Shown one piece after another: positions 11,323 to 21,976 of a DNA stretch of 64,000 nt. Within the stretch, counting starts at the first letter, position 1; every line of letters starts with the position of its first letter. The notes beneath the pieces were generated by a model that was not told the DNA's origin, ran no database searches, and saw only the letters and a program-made list of their open reading frames with translations. Both the position numbers and the translations under genes were made by a program. Source of the stretch: Oegoconia quadripuncta (taxonomy: Eukaryota; Arthropoda; Insecta; Lepidoptera; Autostichidae); NCBI GenBank assembly GCA_949316235.1, contig OX438748.1:23686575-23750574 (forward strand), in the 5' to 3' direction.

Positions 11323-11667
11323 GGCCCGTATTAATAAACCATTCTCAAGATTGAGAACAGTTTTGTGATCGGTCTCAAATCCTAATTTGAGACCTGAAAA
11401 TCCTATTAATACACCTAACTTGAGACCTGAAAAGCACGTGCATACTCAAGCAGTACTCACTTGAGAGGTGCGCGTATTAATGAACGAAACTCAAGACTAT
11501 CATTCATTCGCCGCTGAGACAAATACTTGAGAAGTGATCTCAGCAGGTAGACGTCAAGATTGGTTTATAAATTAGCACGGAGCTTGAGATAACGTCAACT
11601 GCTTAAGAAGCATCTCGGTTGATACAGCCTCAAGACTTCTATTGAGATTTGTTTATTAATACGGGCC
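11323..11667. mobile_element. PIF/Harbinger-type MITE
   Basis: 345 bp with terminal inverted repeats GGCCCGTATTAATAAAC at both ends, flanked by 3-bp target duplications TTA (11320-11322 and 11668-11670). That duplication is the signature of PIF/Harbinger. There is no coding capacity. The interior repeats short inverted motifs such as CTCAAG/CTTGAG. Confidence 0.85.
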
Positions 11668-11670
11668 TTA

Positions 11671-13027
11671 ATATCAGGTGTGATTAAGGTTAAGTGCTAA
11701 TGCACATCATCTTCATAACAGGCGATAGATGTCCACTGCTGGACAAAAAAAAATAATAAAAAAAGGAAATACTTACCTTCAACTCAGGGCGTAGGGTCCC
11801 CAACTTGCTCCACCGTGGGTAAGCCCATGTATTCAAACATGGAGATCTGCAAGGCTTTCAGAGTACGCATATTTTAAACCTAATTTATCTTTCCAGAAAC
11901 GCATTCCCTAAAGTACTCGTGTTGTGTTTGAAAAAACGATTTTTTTTCATTATTTTGTAATGAACAGCTGTCAGTCAACCCGGCTTTACCCCACTTCAGG
12001 CAAATTGTTTTTGAGCACACTTGAAGGGGATAAATGAAAATTTTCATCTTATTCTGGTAACTTTTCGTTAATTATTTTGGTAATTTTTTTTAGAGGGGAG
12101 TTTTATTTTCGTATAGCGTATAATTACTGACAGACGAAACACTTACCTTACCTGACCTCTGAGGTGATAGGTATATATGAATGTTTTAATCGCTCGTGTC
12201 TTGCTCGTTCTTCCCTGTGAAGTCTGCCTTGTGAATAAGCAATAATAATAATAAATCTTTATATACCAAACTTATTACATTTTCAAAGAAAAGACGAAAT
12301 GTAGAGAAGTGTGGAAAGGACTCCACCGACAAGAGCATAGCTCTTAAATAGTAGACAGAGAGATTACATTTTCATCTTATATATGTCGGGGAAACGCGGG
12401 CGTTGCTAACGACAGGGACGGTGCCAGCCTCTCGTGGTATAGGGTAGCTCGGGAAATTGCAATACAATATCAAGCCAGTACAGGCGATTAGAATATCAGA
12501 ATAACACTAGGCCCGATAATCTTAAATCTTTAAGTAAGGTGGTAATTACAGACCATTTACCCTCAAATAAATCTTAATATTAAATTATGATCATGCAACC
12601 CGAGATGCTTATTGGTGAAGAGTAAACATATGCATGTCCCTTCACGTCATCCAACTTGGCCCTCGCATGCGGTCTGTGGAATTAATCCAATCTTGTCTAC
12701 AATTCCTCCTGCTCAAATTCCACAATCAACTTCTTATTAAGTACTCCTTTGACGGCTGATAACAAAGTGTCTCCTCATTTTGATATGCAGACCTAATATA
12801 TTACTGTAAACGTCGTCACCGCGCCATTTTGGATGATACCAGCGCCACCAGGTTCACTTCTTGTAGCAAACCGCGCACCATGGTATTCATAAGACTTTCC
12901 ACATTATTAATTCCGTCGCTAATTTATCGCTATCCGTGACATATAGTACAGCATTTTCGAATTATTTCGATGAAGGTTCAAAATAATGCTCGAATTTCCA
13001 TGTTAATTGAGAAAAACATTTTAATTG
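11671..13027. other. Unassigned, mostly without landmarks
   Basis: Around 12245-12360 lies a minus-strand LINE-tail-like block (AATAATAATAATAAATC then TTATATACC). At 11766-11840 the minus strand has a donor-like GTAAGT, but the preceding frame hits a stop. Nothing else could be supported. Confidence 0.35.
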
Positions 13028-13282
13028 CACTAAGCGGCGCAAATATGCCGGTCTGAGTGGAGATCACCTATTTGCACCGTTTGGCGTAGAAACGCTTCGG
13101 CCATGGGGACCGGGTGCTCACACCCTTTTTAAGAGTTATCTGAGCATCTGGTTGATGCATCCTACGATCGGAGACCTGGCCAATACTTTGGTCAAAGAAT
13201 CAGCCTTGCTATACAGCGAGGCAACGCGACCAGCCTTTTGGGTACCATTCCACCAACCAAAGACTTGGGGCTAGTAATTTAG
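13028..13282 (+). pseudogene. LINE ORF2 C-terminus with a frameshift
   Basis: The frame reads KRRKYAGLSGDHLFAPFGVE, then TLRPWGPGAHTLFK. After a one-base shift in the run CCCTTTTTAAG (about 13130) it continues ELSEHLVDASYDRRPGQYFG and QRISLAIQRGNATSLLG, to a stop. VETxGPWG and QRISxAIQRGNA are hallmarks of the terminal segment of an insect LINE reverse transcriptase. One frameshift disables the copy. Confidence 0.75.
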
Positions 13283-13467
13283 TTGTGATTTTTTTTGCAA
13301 TATCATCGTTATATTTGTAAATTGTAATAAGACTGTCCTCAATCCCATCCTCGATAATGTGGGTTGATTGATGAAATATGAACTGGATTTTGATAATTTG
13401 TAGATAACGTTGCTGATTGTAATAATTAAATTACTCGAACTTGTATAGCTTTAGGCTTTAGCTTCAA

Positions 13468-13732
13468 GCGTCGGTGGCTCAGCGGTTAAGACGCGGTCTC
13501 CCAATTTCGGAGGTCCGGGTTCGATTCCCAGGCAGGCCATGTACCAAAAAGCTTTAAAATTTTATTGAATTACTTATGTGCATATCTGATTGCTCTTAAA
13601 TAAAAATTCAGAGGCTTGTGAAGTCTCCAACCAGCATTGGGCCAGGGTGTGGTCTATGGCCCATAATCCCTCATATACGAGGGAAGGCCTATATCCCTGC
13701 AGTGGGATGTTTACGGGCTGATGATGATGTAT
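13468..13732 (+). mobile_element. Lepidopteran SINE (family C), internal deletion
   Basis: tRNA-like head GTCGGTGGCTCAGCGGTTAA with B box GGTTCGATTCCC, then the conserved CAGCATTGGGCCAGGG and ATACGAGGGAAGGC and the tail GATGATGATG. Compared with 23460-23767 it lacks the central segment containing AACATCGGGAGGAAACCTGC. Confidence 0.85.
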
Positions 13733-13748
13733 ACCTACCTATATATGT

Positions 13749-14028
13749 ATTGCGACCTATTTGGTGTAGTGGTTAGAAACTCTGCTGCTATACCAAAAGG
13801 TCGCGGTTCGAATCCCGCTAGGGACATATGTTTGGATGATGAATACAGACATGTGTTCCCGAGTTATTGATGTTTTTCATTTATATATGTATTTATTTAC
13901 AAAAAAAAATGTATTTGTGTAGTTTATCAACCATCTGGTATCCATAACACAAGCATAGTTGCTTAGTGTGGAACTAGATGGCGCTGTGTGTATGTGCAAA
14001 GATATTTATTATTATTATTATTATAGTT
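13749..14028 (+). mobile_element. SINE family B
   Basis: Head GCGACCTATTTGGTGTAGTG, B box GGTTCGAATCCC, body and TTATTATTATTA tail; full length. Confidence 0.85.
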
Positions 14029-15244
14029 TTAGTCAAACCCACTATACTGCAGTACTAACACTAAATTGTTGCGTTCGGTCGCTAAATTTTGTACCACGAA
14101 CTACAAGTAAATAAATGTACATATTTAATAAATTAGTGTAGTAAATAATGATAACTTGAGATATGACGTATCCCCTGACTTCTGGGGCCCTTACGTGGTA
14201 CCAAAAAGGAACGAACGCAAGCGAGCTAATCGGCAATGGTACGACAACTGATGTTTGTTATCCTAAATAGTATAGGTTTTCTGTATTACAGATTAGGCAG
14301 TAGCGACCGCGACACTAATATTAACAATAATAAAATAACCTTGACTATGATCCCTCAACCTTCCTCGAAGACACTATTAATCTGTGTCCCGCAAAGGGAA
14401 AATTAATGGTTACCAAGCTTTTCATTAGAGGTATACAACAACATTAATATGTATGGCGTAGTTATTTAGTCACATTACATCAAGACAAGGTCACACTGAT
14501 TAATCCTTGTTAGGATTCCACAAGAAAATAGACAAATGCGAGTCTACTAGCATATGCAATAAACTATTATGTCGCGCGAGGTAATATTTGTCCTGCTCAT
14601 ATGCTTGGACGAAATACACAACTGTCCCACTCTCACTCCATCGTCGCGCGCGACAAACGAAGCGATGTTACACAGGCTGGTATGTAGATTTTTCTTTTAT
14701 TTAGGATCACCAGTAATTGTTACATCAGTACATAGTAAGTTAGCTGGTATTAAATTTAAATGTACAACCTTTTATAGGTGAACACACCATGCAAAAAACT
14801 TTACAAATAAAATAACAGTAAAACTAAAACTTATTTAAAATAAATTTACATTCACTTTGCTTTGATTGGTTGAGCAGTTTCGTGCGAAGTTGCGGTGATA
14901 AGGTAGTGAGAATAATAACTAGAAAGTAATATATTATGTATGTTGTTGAGGGAAATGTTAACTAAGTATTGAGGCTACTACTAATGGTTTTGTAAAACCT
15001 AGACACAGTGTCGCAGTGAATGTCGATAAGGTTACTGTTGGCATTCAAAATCCTACACAGCCTTGGGACCAGAGAGCCTGCACCGAGAGTTCTGCGCATT
15101 GGTGGATAAAGAGGCGTGTAGAAGCATTTTGTATTAATTTAGTTCGTAAGATTTTCACTAGATGGCGCTGATCGTTTTTGAAACGCGCTATCGTTTGGTT
15201 CTGTGAATTATCATAAGAAGGTTTGTGATTAATACTTAAATATA
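14029..15244. other. No recognised gene
   Basis: Short open frames at 14042-14236 (minus) and 14569-14781 (plus) show neither a family signature nor supporting splice or promoter signals. The sequence may be unique host DNA or old repeat. Confidence 0.35.
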
Positions 15245-15251
15245 CCTTTGC

Positions 15252-15560
15252 TTATGAGTTGAGCCTATACATCTCTAGGTATCGATTCCAGTACTGCTGG
15301 CTATAAGTAAATCCCACTTGAATTGGAACAGACCCGTGTTTCATTTGTATCGCCTTGCTGTACAAGGCGTGATTGGGTTGCGAGGCATTCATTTTGTTTG
15401 GCGCACGAAATCTGAACTGCGCTAGCAGCTGGGGACAGTCTATGAGGTTTCTAAAAAGTTTGTATAAAAACATCATGTCCATTAAGTCCCTACGAGCTGA
15501 TAGAGAGCACATTAAAGTACTGCAATCTCCACTTATAATATTTAAATTTCTCTGCAGAGT
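15252..15560 (-). pseudogene. LINE ORF2 C-terminal fragment
   Basis: The minus-strand frame reads SLSARRDLMDMMFLYKLFRN, then LIDCPQLLAQFRFRAPNK and ends MYRLNS. The pattern RRxLxDxxFLYKLxxNxIDCP is typical of the thumb/C-terminal region of Jockey/CR1-like reverse transcriptases. No upstream RT boxes follow, so it is a truncated copy. Confidence 0.65.
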
Positions 15561-15971
15561 ATGCTAGGTGCCATACAAACCCTTTCCAAGCTCAGATATG
15601 CGGCATATGGCGGTATTTTTTTGATTTCGTTAACTCTCAGAAGTATGATTTTTTTATAGCTCTACGACTTCCCGAGAACAAGGGCCTTGACAGATATATA
15701 GACGAATAACGTAGTGACCCTCTTTTCTTTTAACGTGCCTACGGAGTCCTAAAAAACGAACAAGTTCATGTTTAATACGCTTGCCCATGATTCCGTACTT
15801 TATAAAACAGCCAATATAGTCCAGTAAAAATACATAATTTTTGTATGTGCGTAATCTTAATGTTCCTGATTATTTGCAGATAGGATAGAGTACTCATCAT
15901 TAATAGAGAAAGTGTTTTCATTCTGTAGCTTGCTTTAATTATATATTACAGTTAAAGCAAGTTTTAAGATG

Positions 15972-16330
15972 AATCCGCGAAGGAATGTTTGCAAAATATA
16001 TAAGTGCTAATTCCCAAATCAAGTAATGCTTATACAGCTATTTAGTTATAACTAAATACCTGTTTGTTGTAAAGTTTGCGAAATGTACAAGTGCTAATTC
16101 CCAAGTCAAGTAATACCTATAAAGGTATTTAGTTATAACTAAATACCTGTTTGTTGTAAAGTTTGCGAAATATATAAGTGCTAATTCCCAAGTCAAGTAA
16201 TACCTATACAGGTATTTAGTTATAACTAAATTCCCAAGTCAAGTAATACCTGTATAGGTATTTAGTTATAACTATTACTTGACTTGGGAATTAGCACTTA
16301 TATATTTCGCAAACTTTCCTTCAAGGATTT
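15972..16330. mobile_element. Fold-back element with internal tandem repeats
   Basis: About 45-bp imperfect terminal inverted repeats (left GTGCTAATTCCCAAATCAAG, right the complement of GTGCTAATTCCCAAGTCAAG). Between them are three tandem blocks, each holding the palindrome TTTAGTTATAACTAAA and CAAGTCAAGTAATACC. It has no coding capacity, and I cannot place the superfamily because no clear target duplication is visible. Confidence 0.75.
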
Positions 16331-16575
16331 ACCGCAAAACTGTGTTATTTTACCAAATTATTGGCGTGATTACTATGCTATACCTATGCTAAATTATAGC
16401 TTCCTAGTACTAAGAGCCACTCAGCTAAACCACGGACAGACAGACAAACGAAAATACTAAACTATAATGAAAAGGGAGGCCATTGGCCAACATTGGACGT
16501 GATGTGGCTGATATAATGATAATGAACAGTTTCAAAATAAAACACAGATAGAAATTTAATTAATATATTTTCATT

Positions 16576-17798
16576 TTAGTTTCCGGCTCCGGCACTACCA
16601 AATGATGAGGCACCTGGGGCACTTGAAGCGGCACCAGTGATTGCGCTTGTGTATTGGTCGAACTGCAACTGCAGGAATAATAACGCTGCGACGGCGTAAA
16701 CCTGAAAAATAAAGATATATACCTGTTTAGTTTTTTTACAAAAAATAGTTTTTGTTAAAAATAATTTTTTTTTATGCACAACAGGTTCGTACTTGACCTC
16801 AATCACACCTGATTTCAAGTAAAGATGAAGTCGAAAGTGGAAGCGTACTGACCCGCAAACCCCAACACATTTGGGGGACTGGCTATCTTATCTCTGACAA
16901 CCGGAACACAACAATGCTATTAACATTGCTGCTTGGCAGCAGATTTAGATAAGATGGTGGTAGCTAGCCAGGCTGACATATAAAATGCCCTACCAACAAC
17001 CAAACCTAGTACTAAACATGTACCGCGCTGGGGATCGAACCCGTGACCTCCGAATCGTAAACCCAATGATGTTTACATTGAGCCACGGAGGTGGTCAACC
17101 GCATATGACCTTTTGTGAGTACGTCAGTTACTTGATAACGTGGCATATAGAACGAATGAGTGAAAGGAGAATATCGATAGCAATATGTTATGAAAGCATA
17201 AATAAAAGGGTCGGTAAAGGTCGACCAAGAAGGACGTACATCAATCAAGTTACTGACGTACTCACAAAACGTCAGGTGCGGTCAACCACTAACCGACGAG
17301 TGTGTATGAAATATTTGATGACAAAGGAAGAAACAAAAGTAGTATGTCAGGAACGTTGCAAATAAAATAAATAAAATCTTCTTGGACGTATATACAGACA
17401 GCGCCATCTAGTTCCACACTAAGCAACTAGGCTTGTGTTGTGGATACCAAATGGTTGATGCACTACACAAATATATTTTTTTTTTGTAAATAAATACATA
17501 TATAAATGAAAAACATCCATAACTCGGGTACACATGTCCGTAATCATCATACAAACATATGCCCCTAGCGGGATTCGAACCCGCGACCTTTTGGTACAGC
17601 AGCAGAGTTTCTAACACCAAACGGTCGTCAAAAATAGAAATCTATAGTCCGTGCCTGCTCCAACGGGAAACAGGCGTGAGCATATGTATGTATGGGAAAT
17701 AAAAAAATACACTTACGGTACAATTCGAATGCGAAATTGTTTTAAAAATATAAATTATAAATAGAAAAATTACAACTTACCAATGCTTTAGTATACAT
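16576..17798 (-). CDS. G1: tiny secreted peptide, two exons (47 aa)
   Basis: I do not recognise this gene. Exon 1 coding is 17781-17798 (M Y T K A L) with donor GTAAGT, the intron is 16702-17780, and exon 2 is 16576-16701 with acceptor TTTCAG and stop TAA. The phase is 0. The joined protein has a hydrophobic signal-like start (VYAVAALLFLQL straight after the intron) and a tail made largely of Gly, Ala and Ser (SSAPGASSFGSAGAGN). ATTAAA follows the stop by about 20 bases, and a TATA box lies upstream. The intron is stuffed with SINE A, a LINE piece and SINE B. The exon-2 start TTTACGCCGTCG is identical to those of G2 and G3. I infer a secreted peptide; the tail composition recalls small structural (silk or cuticle) peptides, but that is speculation. 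Confidence 0.65.
16766..17096 (-). mobile_element. SINE family A, full length, in G1 intron
   Basis: Tail, body and tRNA-like head are all present, ending with the complement of CCACCTCCGTGGCTCAATGT. The B box reads GGGATCGAACC on the plus strand. The element is about 330 bp. Confidence 0.85.
17097..17695 (+). pseudogene. RTE-like LINE C-terminus split by SINE B, in G1 intron
   Basis: The frame carries ERMSERRISIAICYE, VGKGRPRRTYINQ and CMKYLMTKEETK, ending at a stop at 17365. The 3' untranslated part (CGGGAAACAGGCGTGA) resumes at 17634 after a SINE-B insertion. The family is the same as 24000-24300 and 20390-21050. Bases 17090-17136 are an inverted copy of about 17245-17290, so the 5' end was rearranged at insertion. 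Confidence 0.7.
17366..17633 (-). mobile_element. SINE family B inserted in LINE
   Basis: AATAAA-rich tail, CAGCGCCATCTAG and B box GGGATTCGAACCC; part of the head (TAACACCAAACGG) is shortened. Confidence 0.85.
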
Positions 17799-17847
17799 TT
17801 TTTTGTATTTTATTAAAGCGACCGTTCAAGTGTAAGTATTCTAGCTA

Positions 17848-17884
17848 GATAATGAAGCATATCGCCATTTCCTCTTATTTTATA
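17848..17884 (-). promoter_or_regulatory. Core promoter of G1
   Basis: TATAAAA (minus strand, 17878-17884) lies about 85 bases upstream of the G1 start codon. A CATT initiator-like site falls some 28 bases downstream of it, near 17850. The spacing fits an insect TATA promoter. Confidence 0.55.
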
Positions 17885-18039
17885 CGTTTTGCTAAGAACA
17901 GCGGTAGCAGGTGGCCTGACGTATTAAGCAAATATGTACATTATTATACATTACCGAAAGAAATGGGTTTGTCGCAACATCAATTAATATAGAAATAGAA
18001 ATAGAATTTTATTTCGCTCGAAATGTCGAAAAATAACTT

Positions 18040-18115
18040 TTTTTTTTTTTTTTTTTTTTTTTTATTAAAAACTGGATTCGCGTTTGGCCACAATCTCACC
18101 TGATGGAAAGTGACG
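18040..18115 (-). mobile_element. CR1/Zenon-like LINE tail
   Basis: A 24-base T-run (the A tail of a minus copy) precedes the complement of the family tail, with GCCACAATCTCACCTGATGG. Only the last 75 bases are left. Confidence 0.65.
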
Positions 18116-18254
18116 ATGAAGATAACTGTATTAAATATACATATAATGTTAAGTATCACACAGTCCGCCAGCGTCTGGCATGCAAAATTATTACTTAATA
18201 TTATACCTGTTATTATTATTGTATTACTATTATTTTTACATAATTTTTTTTATT

Positions 18255-18400
18255 TATTTAATTATTTAACACTTTATTGTATATAAGCATACACGTCAAA
18301 CAAAACAAAAAACAGGAGAATATTAAAATATACAAAAGGCGAGCTTATCCCTATAAGAGATCGCTTCCAGCAAACCTCAGTAAGGAGACAAATTGATGAG
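18255..18400 (-). mobile_element. LINE 3' tail fragment
   Basis: CACTTTATTGTATATAAG, then AAGAGATCGCTTCCAGCAAA. It resembles the tail linked to LINE coding sequence at 41260-41880, in reverse. The surrounding 18116-18650 is AT-rich with nothing else visible. Confidence 0.45.
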
Positions 18401-18649
18401 GTAACGTAAAAGTAGACAGCGAGTACACTTACAAAAACAGTAGTTATAAACAAACATACAACTAATAAATAGAGAAAATAACAACCATGTCGATGACATA
18501 CATACTTAAATTATGGGGTTGTTATAATATAAATATAACAATAAAATATATAATCTAATATGATAAAAATAAATACAAAACCTATAAATAAATATGATAT
18601 ATACTTAAACAAATGTACATAAATAATAATAATAATCTATTGAGACAGT

Positions 18650-18800
18650 TTAATTCGTAATTAATTTTATTTCGTAAGTTAAGGAATAGCATTTGAAATC
18701 GTCATGACATACAGTTATCGCTCATTCACTAGGCAGTCTCCCCAGAGAAGAAAAAGAATAAGAAAAGATGTTTAGGAAATAAGTTTAAGGAGCCTAGTAT
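18650..18800 (-). mobile_element. Daphne-like LINE tail
   Basis: Complement of the tail of the LINE at 25021-28018: CATACAGTTATCGCTCATTC and CTCCCCAGAGAAGAA. Confidence 0.6.
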
Positions 18801-18867
18801 TCTAATCTTCTCTTCATAGTATTTTTAATATAGGTCAAAAAAATATTCAATTCAATTCAATTCAAAT

Positions 18868-18980
18868 ACTCTTTATTGAACAATTAACAAAAGCTACATG
18901 AAGAATACAGCGTACATCATTAATCGCACAAAAAGGCGGCCTTATCTCCTTCCTCCTTCCAGGCAAACCTTAGGGTAAAG
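18868..18980 (-). mobile_element. LINE 3' tail with (AATTC)n
   Basis: ATTCAATTCAATTCAATTCA repeat tail, CTTTATTG and AAGGCGGCCTTATC in reverse orientation; the short-repeat end is typical of non-LTR element tails. Confidence 0.55.
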
Positions 18981-19154
18981 ATACAAGCTACGAGTAGGTG
19001 AGGTTTGCACTAATAGTAGCAATACGGGTGTATTTTATAGTTGGTAAAAAATATAACGTAAAGATAAAAATACATAAACTAAGCCTACCAACTATAACTA
19101 GATAATTTAACTGCACTTAAACATATAATATATTATTGACTACATAACACACAC

Positions 19155-19262
19155 AAATTTATATATATACATATATATATATTAAATATATAAATATATA
19201 ATATTAAATATATATACATATATAAAAAATAATAATAATAATAATAATAATAATTAAATAAA
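19155..19262. repeat. AT-rich simple repeat tract
   Basis: Stretches of (ATATAT) and (AAT)n. Most of 18980-19360 is similar low-complexity sequence without a gene. Confidence 0.8.
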
Positions 19263-19374
19263 AATACATGCCATTTGTTTGCTCAGAAATAACTTAGAAA
19301 TCATATTGACAACCACGGAGAAGATAAGAGGAGTTTCAATGATTTTTTTTTTTTTTATTGAAGGAAGTGCGCGA

Positions 19375-19600
19375 AAAATATTGCATAGATTAAAAAAATA
19401 GTGATAAACATGAAGTCAATACAAGAATTGTTAAACATGCAGCTTACACAAGCCGCCTCCACAAAGTCAGTCATTCATTTATACGTTTTTTCAATAAGGT
19501 TCCTCTTGATATACAAAATCTTCCATTCAATAAATTTAAAGATACCCACCTATAAAACAGAAACTTATTAAAGCATACGTTCACACGTCCAAACAATATC
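19375..19600 (+). pseudogene. Daphne-like LINE C-terminal remnant
   Basis: Aligns by eye with the C-terminus at 25021-28018: GATAAACATGAAGTCAATAC, then GTTTTTTCAATAAGGTTCC and a AAACAGAAACTTATT end. Frameshifted and shortened. Confidence 0.55.
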
Positions 19601-19659
19601 ATAAAAATTAAGTATGATATCTCAATATACAATCAAAATAATAAAATATATATATCAAA

Positions 19660-19760
19660 AGGCAACGAAATTGTAATATCCCCTTTTTCTTATTTATCGT
19701 TGTTATATTTCTTATTGTTGTACAATAAAGAATATTTTGTTTGTTTGTTTGTGTTGCCGA
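19660..19760 (+). mobile_element. LINE 3' tail (TTTG)n
   Basis: TTGTTGTACAATAAAGAATA followed by (TTTG)n, identical to the tail at 41830-41880. The stretch 19765-20099 holds nothing I recognise. Confidence 0.55.
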
Positions 19761-20099
19761 CTATACACCCTTCAAATCCATGATGGCGTTATTGTCGTTG
19801 AAATATTATTCAATTAGGAATTTTAACCTCGTATAATTTTACACAAAGAAAGCCGAAGCAGGTCACTAGGCGAAACGATTCTACGTTCCTAGTAACATGT
19901 TGATTACGAAATTTTGATCACCTGCCTAAATAACTTTTAGTTTTCAAAAGCAACTCATTAATATATATTATTCAACGTTTTCGGTTATTTTATTTACTTA
20001 GTTTGTTACTGCTTTATTGTACTATTGATAATGTACTATGTTGAAGGCACTACCTATCTAATATTTATTTTTGGTTTTCCTCAAAATGCCTAAGCATTT

Positions 20100-20360
20100 T
20101 AACCTCCTCCGTGGCTCAATGTAAACAACACAGGTTTACGAGTCGGAGTTAGTGGTTCGATCCCCAGCGGTGTACATGTCTAAACACCATGCTAGCTACT
20201 TATTTTAGTCTGCCGCCAAACAGCAATGTTAATAGCATTGTTGTTTTCCGGTTCGCAGAGATAAGATAGCCAGTCCTCCAAATACGATGGGGTTTCAGGG
20301 TCAGTACGCTTCCACCTTCGGCTCATTTTCACTTAACATGAGGTGTGATGCAGTTTAAAT
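20100..20360 (+). mobile_element. SINE family A, old copy
   Basis: Head CCTCCGTGGCTCAATGTAAA, B box GGTTCGATCCCC, body GCAGAGATAAGATAGCCAGT. More diverged than other copies and lacking the A tail. Confidence 0.75.
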
Positions 20361-20389
20361 GTTAGTGTGATTTCCCTTGCAATGACCCT

Positions 20390-21050
20390 GACATTCTATT
20401 TTTGCTTCTTCCAAAATATTTCACACACCTACTGCTACGAGAGGTTAATAGTTGATCGCATTTGACCTTTTGTGAGTGCGTTAGTAACTTGATTGACATA
20501 CGTCCTTCTTGGTCGATCTTTACCGACCCTTCCATTCTCTCTTTTAAATTGTTTTCCCTAATCTCCTTCCACTCATTCGTTCTATTAGGTCCTTACCTAT
20601 GAAATTGGCGTTTTGTATGAAGAATTTCATTAAGATTGTTTTCTCCATACAAACATTTTTGATTTTTTTTGGGAACGGCAAATCCAAATTTCGGATAACA
20701 TTAAGTTAAGTATAGGCGGCGTTAATTTTCAAAAGTAACCGCTTTATAACAGTTTCAGCGAATCTAAGAAATGATTAGGGGAAGCACATGAAAAGAGCTC
20801 TGTTCAAATAATTTTTATTATGTGATTTAGACCAGATTATTAAGAAATATTTCATGTGAAACCTTGAAATAATATTCCATTTTCCAAATAAAAAACAAAT
20901 TTGGATATAGCTTTGAAAATCGCAGGAATTGGTACATATGATTAACGAAGAAAAAAACTCCAATTTCGTAGGTAAAGACCCAATACAGGCCCAAACCACC
21001 TTAACATACCTCTTTCTATCTTAGTCATTACGTCATTTTGCACGTCTCAC
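20390..21050 (-). pseudogene. RTE-like LINE fragment split by a MITE
   Basis: The minus-strand LINE sequence has two parts, about 20986-21050 (encoding a MLRWFGL-like block) and 20390-20583, which holds the complement of GAACGAATGAGTGGAAGGAG. They join exactly at a TA once the MITE at 20586-20983 is removed. Same family as 24000-24300; many mutations. Confidence 0.65.
20586..20983 (+). mobile_element. Mariner-type MITE, copy A
   Basis: 398 bp with inverted ends TTAGGTCCTTACCTATGAAA and its complement-like right end ATAGGTAAAGACCCAA variant, flanked by TA at 20584-20585 and 20984-20985. That is the target duplication of Tc1/mariner elements. It has no transposase. Copies B (24685-28105, reversed) and C (34782-35202) are the same family. 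Confidence 0.85.
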
Positions 21051-21061
21051 ATTTCTCTAAT

Positions 21062-21220
21062 CTTTTTTTTTTTTTTTTTATGGTTAACTGGATACGCATT
21101 TGACCACAATCTCACCTGATGGGAAGTGACGATGTGGCCGAAGATGAAGCATGCGATCTCAGTAGATGCCTATTCACCCTGCTCTTGAAGATCCCAAGGT
21201 TGTAAGATGCAGGAAAGAAA
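21062..21220 (-). mobile_element. CR1/Zenon-like LINE tail
   Basis: T-run followed by GGTTAACTGGATACGCATTT and GATGCCTATTCACCCTGCTC. Truncated about 150 bases from the 3' end. Confidence 0.75.
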
Positions 21221-21689
21221 GGATCATACAATTCTTTAATTTATCATTCAAAGTCACTCTACACATACTACTACTACGCATTTCTACTGCTTCAAGAGAA
21301 TTCCTGGATATTTCGTACAATACCTAGGAATTCTATTGAATTCCTTAAATATTATATTACCTCTAACATTTTCACTAATTGTTCATACTACCTTTTTTAA
21401 CAATATTGTCATCAACCACGTTAATTTCCACCAAATTGTATGTGCGTCATCTTTTTGTCAACATCATTGTTTTTCTGTTAATATTATTGATATTGAATAA
21501 AAGATAGAATAATAGAAGACTTAAGGTCACCCAAAGGTTCAAAAAGTACGTTTAGAAAACAATATATATCGTACCTACTCGATAAACAAAAACTGGGTAT
21601 TCCTAAGCACTTCTCGTAGACGGAATAATACGGTTTCTCTACACATTGTCCTCTGCATACTTTTCTTTTCTTTTTTCATTTTTATGCTT
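21221..21689. other. No recognised element
   Basis: AT-rich single-copy-looking sequence without coding signal. Confidence 0.35.
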
Positions 21690-21976
21690 GTTCCCGCGCG
21701 CCTCCTGGGTGATAGCTGAAAATCAGTGCTTGCTCATTTATTGAGCATTTTTAATGCGCTGAGCTATGGCCTTGTTGCATGACTGTTGCACACATACCCA
21801 CATATATTCTATATAGTCTTGAAGGTATTTTTAATGTTATGGTATATTTGTTTATATCTGTTTGTATTTGTTAAAAATTGTATGTCTCTTGTTTTCTTAT
21901 TTGTTCATGTTTCTCATTTGTATATGTGTGCCAGTTTATGCAATAAACTTTTTATCTATCTATCTATCTATCTATC
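21690..21976 (+). mobile_element. LINE 3' region with (TATC)n tail
   Basis: GCTGAAAATCAGTGCTTGCT, a T/G-rich stretch, the signal AATAAA and a (TATC)n tail at 21955-21976. This is the layout of a LINE 3' end. A related GCTGAAAACCAGTGCTCAGC block is at 61396-61420. Confidence 0.5.

Noticed and set aside
11766..11840. Minus-strand exon ending in GTAAGT
   Set aside because: The ATG-led frame (MGLPTVEQVGDPTP) meets a stop before the donor, and no partner exon was found.
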